In this document: in pieces, positions 19,483 through 22,547 of the stretch
Layout of the letters: every line of letters starts with the position of its first letter
Position numbering within the stretch: position 1 is the stretch's first letter
Assembly: GCA_958429225.1 (NCBI GenBank)
Contig: CAUAJB010000032.1
Coordinates: 1 to 22,547 of the forward strand
DNA: 22,547 nucleotides
From: an uncultured Collinsella sp.
GTDB lineage: Bacteria; Actinomycetota; Coriobacteriia; Coriobacteriales; Coriobacteriaceae
Direction: 5' to 3'
Position numbers and translations under genes: made by a program
The notes under the pieces: model-generated
Seen by the model: the letters and a program-made list of their open reading frames with translations, nothing else
Told to the model about the DNA's origin: nothing
Database searches by the model: none

Positions 19483-21366
19483 ATGTTCGAATACGGACGT
19501 CTCGATCAGCTATTTCAAATCGTGCGCAGCTCCGCGTTCACGCCAGCATCTAAGCTCTCTGATGTGCTCGGCGTTACCGAGCGAACAATACGCAGCGATG
19601 TCTCGGCTCTCAACAACGGACTTGACGGATACGGTGCCCAGGTGGAAATAAAGCGCGGCGCCGGCTATCGGCTCGTCATATCTGACGCCAAGCGATTCGA
19701 ATCGTTCCTCCAAAGCCACGATAACGAAGCAGCTGGCCTACCCGACCTGAGCTCTCCGGCCGAGCGTCTCAGGATCGTGCTGAGCAAACTCGTGATGAGC
19801 GTCACGCCCATCACCACCGAGGCACTCTCCGATCTTGTCTTTGTCGGAGACGACACGCTCCAGAGCTACATCAAGCAGGCACGAGATGTGCTGCAAACAT
19901 ATGATATCGAGTGCATCTTCAGGCGAGATAGCGGCTTCAGAACGTATGGTCGTGAGGCAGATCGACGACGCTGCATCGTCAACGAGGTCATCGATCGCGA
20001 CGACCCGTCGTACGTAACGGCATTCTCCGCCGCCGAACAAATGCTATTCGAAGGCATCGACCTTGAAGTTCTGGCACAAACAGTCCGAGAATGCCTGTCC
20101 GAGGCTTCGCTCTCATATAGCGACTACGGGCTCAAGAACTTCATGGTACATACGGCTCTTATGGTATTTCGCATCAAACAAGACAGCTATATCGAGGCAG
20201 CCGCACCCGAAATTCCTGTTGCGGGTAAGGCACTCATGGATAACCTGTGCCGTCGCTTAGGCCAGGCCTTCGACCTACATATTCCCAGTTCCGAACGAGA
20301 CTATCTGTATCTTCACATCGCCAATGACACCAAATTTGCCATTGTCGATGTGGACTCGACGGCGGTTGCAGACTCTCTGGACCGCATGCTCGACCTTATC
20401 TGCAGATACTACGGTTTCGATCTACGTAGCGATGTGAGCTTACGAAAAGGGCTCAACGCTCATCTGGTCTCAATGCTCCAAGCAAAGACTGCAACATCCA
20501 GCCGCGTCAACCCGCTGCTCAACACCATAAGAAGAAGCTTCCCGCTCGCATACGAGGTAACGCTCGTCTGCGCCAATGAGGCATTCGAGTCTTCCAGTCT
20601 CACGTTCTCAGAAGACGAGATAGGCTATATGGCCCTCCACGTGGGAGCCGCAATCGAAAGGTTTGCCCCCGCAAACACCAACATCCAACGTGCCTTGGTG
20701 ATATGCGGATCGGGACGCGCGGCGCTCGGCATGCTCGAAACCCGCGTAGCTTCGCTATTCTCGGGGCGAATCGAAGTTGTCGCAGCAACATCGTTCCAAG
20801 GCTATTTGACGTTCGGCTCTCGTGATTTCGACAATATCGATTTTGTCATCACGACGATTCCGCTCAACGATTGTCCGGTTCCAACCATCTTGGTCGACTT
20901 TCGGCTCTCGAGCCAAGACGTCAAAAGCCTATCTAAATTCATTGAAGAATTCCAAGGCTCCGATTTCTTCCACATCGGACGGTTCTTTAGCCCCTCGTCG
21001 TTCTCGATTTATGACGAAAAGGTCACCAAAGAAGAGCTTCTTCTTGAAATGAGCAACCAGCTCATCGATGACGATGTCGCTACCGAGGGGCTCTATGAAT
21101 CGTGCATTGAACGCGAAAACGTCGCAAGCACGGCATTGAGCGAGACGCTCGCCCTTCCCCATCCGCTCAAGCCATGCGCTAAAACCACCCGAGTTGGGGT
21201 GGCGCTGCTTCGAAAGCCCATCAAATGGCAGCCGATGGACGTGAAGTCGATGAGCGTTTATGAAGGTGTCGACTATACGGGCATGCGAATCCAAGTCGTG
21301 TTTCTGCTTCTTTTAAATCCACAAGACAGCACCGACGTCGCCCGTTTTTACGACCTGCTCATTTAG
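19483..21366 (+). CDS. PRD-containing PTS-regulated transcriptional regulator (MtlR/ManR-like), ends at an early TAG
   Basis: This 627-residue regulator has the architecture of PTS-controlled activators. An N-terminal helix-turn-helix (KLSDVLGVTERTIRSDVSAL, about residues 24-43) and a second wing region come first. Two PRD domains follow, with candidate phospho-histidines H223 and H278 (PRD1) and H327 and H386 (PRD2). An EIIB-like domain has C408 in VICGSGRAALGML, and an EIIA-like domain from about residue 510 has H560 in LALPHPLKP. Such proteins activate neighbouring PTS genes according to their phosphorylation state. It is divergent from the EIIA-EIIBC-GH38 operon, so that is the likely target. 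The start has AGGAGG 7 nt upstream. The stop TAG at 21364-21366 interrupts the EIIA fold: 28 more family-like codons follow in frame to a second TAG at 21451-21453. Confidence 0.92.
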   Translation: MFEYGRLDQLFQIVRSSAFTPASKLSDVLGVTERTIRSDVSALNNGLDGYGAQVEIKRGAGYRLVISDAKRFESFLQSHDNEAAGLPDLSSPAERLRIVLSKLVMSVTPITTEALSDLVFVGDDTLQSYIKQARDVLQTYDIECIFRRDSGFRTYGREADRRRCIVNEVIDRDDPSYVTAFSAAEQMLFEGIDLEVLAQTVRECLSEASLSYSDYGLKNFMVHTALMVFRIKQDSYIEAAAPEIPVAGKALMDNLCRRLGQAFDLHIPSSERDYLYLHIANDTKFAIVDVDSTAVADSLDRMLDLICRYYGFDLRSDVSLRKGLNAHLVSMLQAKTATSSRVNPLLNTIRRSFPLAYEVTLVCANEAFESSSLTFSEDEIGYMALHVGAAIERFAPANTNIQRALVICGSGRAALGMLETRVASLFSGRIEVVAATSFQGYLTFGSRDFDNIDFVITTIPLNDCPVPTILVDFRLSSQDVKSLSKFIEEFQGSDFFHIGRFFSPSSFSIYDEKVTKEELLLEMSNQLIDDDVATEGLYESCIERENVASTALSETLALPHPLKPCAKTTRVGVALLRKPIKWQPMDVKSMSVYEGVDYTGMRIQVVFLLLLNPQDSTDVARFYDLLI

Positions 21367-21453
21367 ATTACCGAGGACCCCAGGCTCGGACGCGAAATCG
21401 CCAATTCGGCTTCCTACACGGACTTTATCAGAGTCATCCGTTCCGCCTGCTAG
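21364..21453 (+). pseudogene. In-frame remainder of the regulator's EIIA domain after the TAG
   Basis: After the TAG at 21364-21366, the same frame continues for 28 codons (ITEDPRLGREIANSASYTDF and eight more) to TAG at 21451-21453. EIIA domains normally end with a helix of the form L-x-x-L-I-x-I-x-x-D-P-x-L-x-x-x-L/I ... F-I-x-x-I, which this matches directly after RFYDLLI. The full reading is 656 codons. GAG, CAG or AAG to TAG would be a single base change. Whether it is a nonsense mutation, a sequencing variant or a readthrough codon cannot be told from one sequence. Confidence 0.8.
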
Positions 21454-21524
21454 TCGACTCGTCGGACTGCGGCCTCTCGCCGATCGCGAGGGGTCGCAGC
21501 ATTTCCAAGCAGGCTTCTGAGCCT

Positions 21525-22004
21525 CTAGTCCTCGCTCTCCCATCCGCGGCAGACATCGACCCAACCCTGGGCGTCGGACGCCGCCTCCAGCTCGGGCACC
21601 GAGAGCGCCACACCGCTATGGTCGTCGCCGCATGCCGGGTAGACGGTGTCAAAACGTTTAAGCGACTCGTCCAGATAAACCGCCACACCCTCATTAACGC
21701 CAAAGGGGCAAACGCCGCCGGGCGCGTGCCCCACGGCCTCCTCGACCGCAGCACCGGGAATCATATGCGGCTTGCCGTGGAAAAACTTCTTGAACTTGGA
21801 GCTGTTGACGCGCGCGTCCCCGGCGCACAGCACGAGCACCGCCGCGCCGTCGACGTTGAACGCCATCGTTTTCGCGATCTGCGCGGGGGCAGTTCCCAGC
21901 GCCGCCGCGGCTTCCTCGACGGTTGCCGTCTCCTCCTGAGGCACGATCACGCGGTCGCCAAAGCCTTTCGTCTTAAGATGCGCCATCGCCTTGTCGAACG
22001 CCAT
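21525..22004 (-). CDS. ybaK: YbaK/EbsC-type aminoacyl-tRNA deacylase
   Basis: This 159-residue protein has the YbaK/ProX editing fold, which hydrolyses mischarged tRNA such as Cys-tRNA(Pro). The conserved lysine is K45 in AQIAKTMAF. VLVLCAGDARVNSSKFKKFF, the GGVCPFGV loop and VYLDESLKRFDTVYPACGD are in family order. It acts in the cytoplasm. The choice among YbaK, ProX and relatives is not certain. The start is ATG at 22002-22004 with GGAGGAG about 8 nt upstream. It is convergent with the PRD regulator; the 70 bp between holds a GC-rich dyad without a T run. Confidence 0.9.
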   Translation of the reverse strand: MAFDKAMAHLKTKGFGDRVIVPQEETATVEEAAAALGTAPAQIAKTMAFNVDGAAVLVLCAGDARVNSSKFKKFFHGKPHMIPGAAVEEAVGHAPGGVCPFGVNEGVAVYLDESLKRFDTVYPACGDDHSGVALSVPELEAASDAQGWVDVCRGWESED

Positions 22005-22043
22005 AACAAAAACTCCTCCGCCAAACGAACTGTTTGACAGAGG

Positions 22044-22071
22044 AGTATAGCCCGAGCTTGCGCTCTGTACA
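22044..22071 (-). promoter_or_regulatory. Candidate promoter of the YbaK-type gene
   Basis: On the minus strand TGTACA (22066-22071), a 16 nt spacer and TATACT (22044-22049) precede the ybaK start by about 40 nt. feoB ends upstream at 22099, and no terminator with a T run was seen between them. Confidence 0.45.
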
Positions 22072-22098
22072 GAAAGGCCTCACTCGCGAAACCTTTGT

Positions 22099-22547
22099 TT
22101 ACAAGCCGACCAACATGCCAACGCTGTGGACCAAGAACGCCACGATCCAGGCGACCGCCACCTGGAACGCGAACACTGCCACGGCGTAGCGTCCGCCCAG
22201 CTCACTCTTGACGGCGCCGATGGACGCCACGCAGGGCGGGTACAGCAGCGTAAAGACCAAGAACACGTAGGCGGTGAACGGCGAAAACATGGTCGACAGC
22301 GCCGCGGGCGACGTTGCACCCAAAAGCACGGTGAGGGTCGAGATGACACTCTCCTTGGCGATAAGTCCGGTGACGAGCGCCGTGGATGCACGCCAGTCGC
22401 CAAACCCAAGCGGCGCCAGCGCCGGCGCGATGATGCTGCCGAGGCCCGCAAGCAGGCTTTGCGACTGATCGGCGACCACATTAAAGCGGATATCGAACGT
22501 CTGAAGGAACCAGATGACCACGGTCGCGGCAAAGATAATGGTAAAGG
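22099..22547 (-). CDS. feoB: Ferrous iron transport protein B, C-terminal part (5' end cut by window edge)
   Basis: This is the last 148 codons of FeoB, the GTP-coupled membrane transporter for Fe(II). The reading frame is open to the right edge (FTIIFAATVVIWFLQTFD), so the gene continues beyond the window. Diagnostic segments are GFGDWRASTALVTGLIAKESVISTL and the core LLYPPCVASIGAVKSELGG, followed by a last hydrophobic helix. The stop TAA is at 22099-22101. The N-terminal G domain and any feoA are outside the window. Confidence 0.93.
   Translation of the reverse strand, partial: FTIIFAATVVIWFLQTFDIRFNVVADQSQSLLAGLGSIIAPALAPLGFGDWRASTALVTGLIAKESVISTLTVLLGATSPAALSTMFSPFTAYVFLVFTLLYPPCVASIGAVKSELGGRYAVAVFAFQVAVAWIVAFLVHSVGMLVGL

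Noticed and set aside
21454..21524. Bidirectional terminator between the regulator and the YbaK-type gene
   Set aside because: A GC-rich dyad (CTCGC/GCGAG near 21475-21493) exists but has mismatches and no T run on either strand.

Overview
This 22.5 kb window looks chromosomal, about 60% G+C, and most like a Collinsella-type coriobacterium (Actinomycetota). The basis is the rplJ-rplL / rpoB-rpoC ribosomal-RNA polymerase cluster, an actinobacterial-style RpoB segment (LEHDDAKRTLMGANMQRQAV), strong G/C-ending codon use, and a gut-type glycan/PTS gene content. The genus is an inference from protein resemblance, not a computed placement.

Region 1 (1-9200, all minus strand) is the information-processing block, transcribed right to left. 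A strong promoter and an L10 leader with an attenuator precede rplJ and rplL, which end at a strong intrinsic terminator. galU follows and has its own terminator. rpoB and then rpoC (cut by the left edge) follow, with a promoter candidate in front of rpoB. galU and two terminators therefore split what is usually one rplJL-rpoBC transcription unit. The rplJ promoter lies in one arm of a roughly 250 bp nested inverted repeat.

Region 2 (9200-14400) is housekeeping and accessory metabolism: a class I aminotransferase, a divergent possible flavodoxin-like protein, a family 6 type (deoxyinosine) DNA glycosylase coupled to a cytoplasmic GH13 glycosidase, a perfect 22 bp-arm hairpin, and a SotB-like MFS exporter.

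Region 3 (14430-21453) is a mannoside uptake and cleavage locus. Reading right to left on the minus strand, it holds a fructose-family PTS EIIA, a PTS EIIBC and a GH38 alpha-mannosidase. It is divergent from a PRD/EIIB/EIIA transcriptional regulator on the plus strand. The layout resembles the E. coli mngA-mngB mannosylglycerate system: the sugar is phosphorylated on entry, then cleaved to a mannose phosphate and an aglycone. The shared intergenic region has two 20 bp palindromes exactly 42 bp apart, which are good operator candidates. The regulator has an in-frame TAG, after which 28 codons of recognisable EIIA C-terminus continue to a second TAG.

Region 4 (21454-22547) has a YbaK-type aminoacyl-tRNA deacylase and the 3' end of feoB, both minus strand.

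The observations most worth a second look are the rewritten fork-loop-2 segment of RpoB, the internal amber codon of the PRD regulator, the helically phased twin operators, and the inverted repeat carrying the rplJ promoter. I saw no CRISPR array, tRNA, rRNA, insertion sequence or prophage gene.
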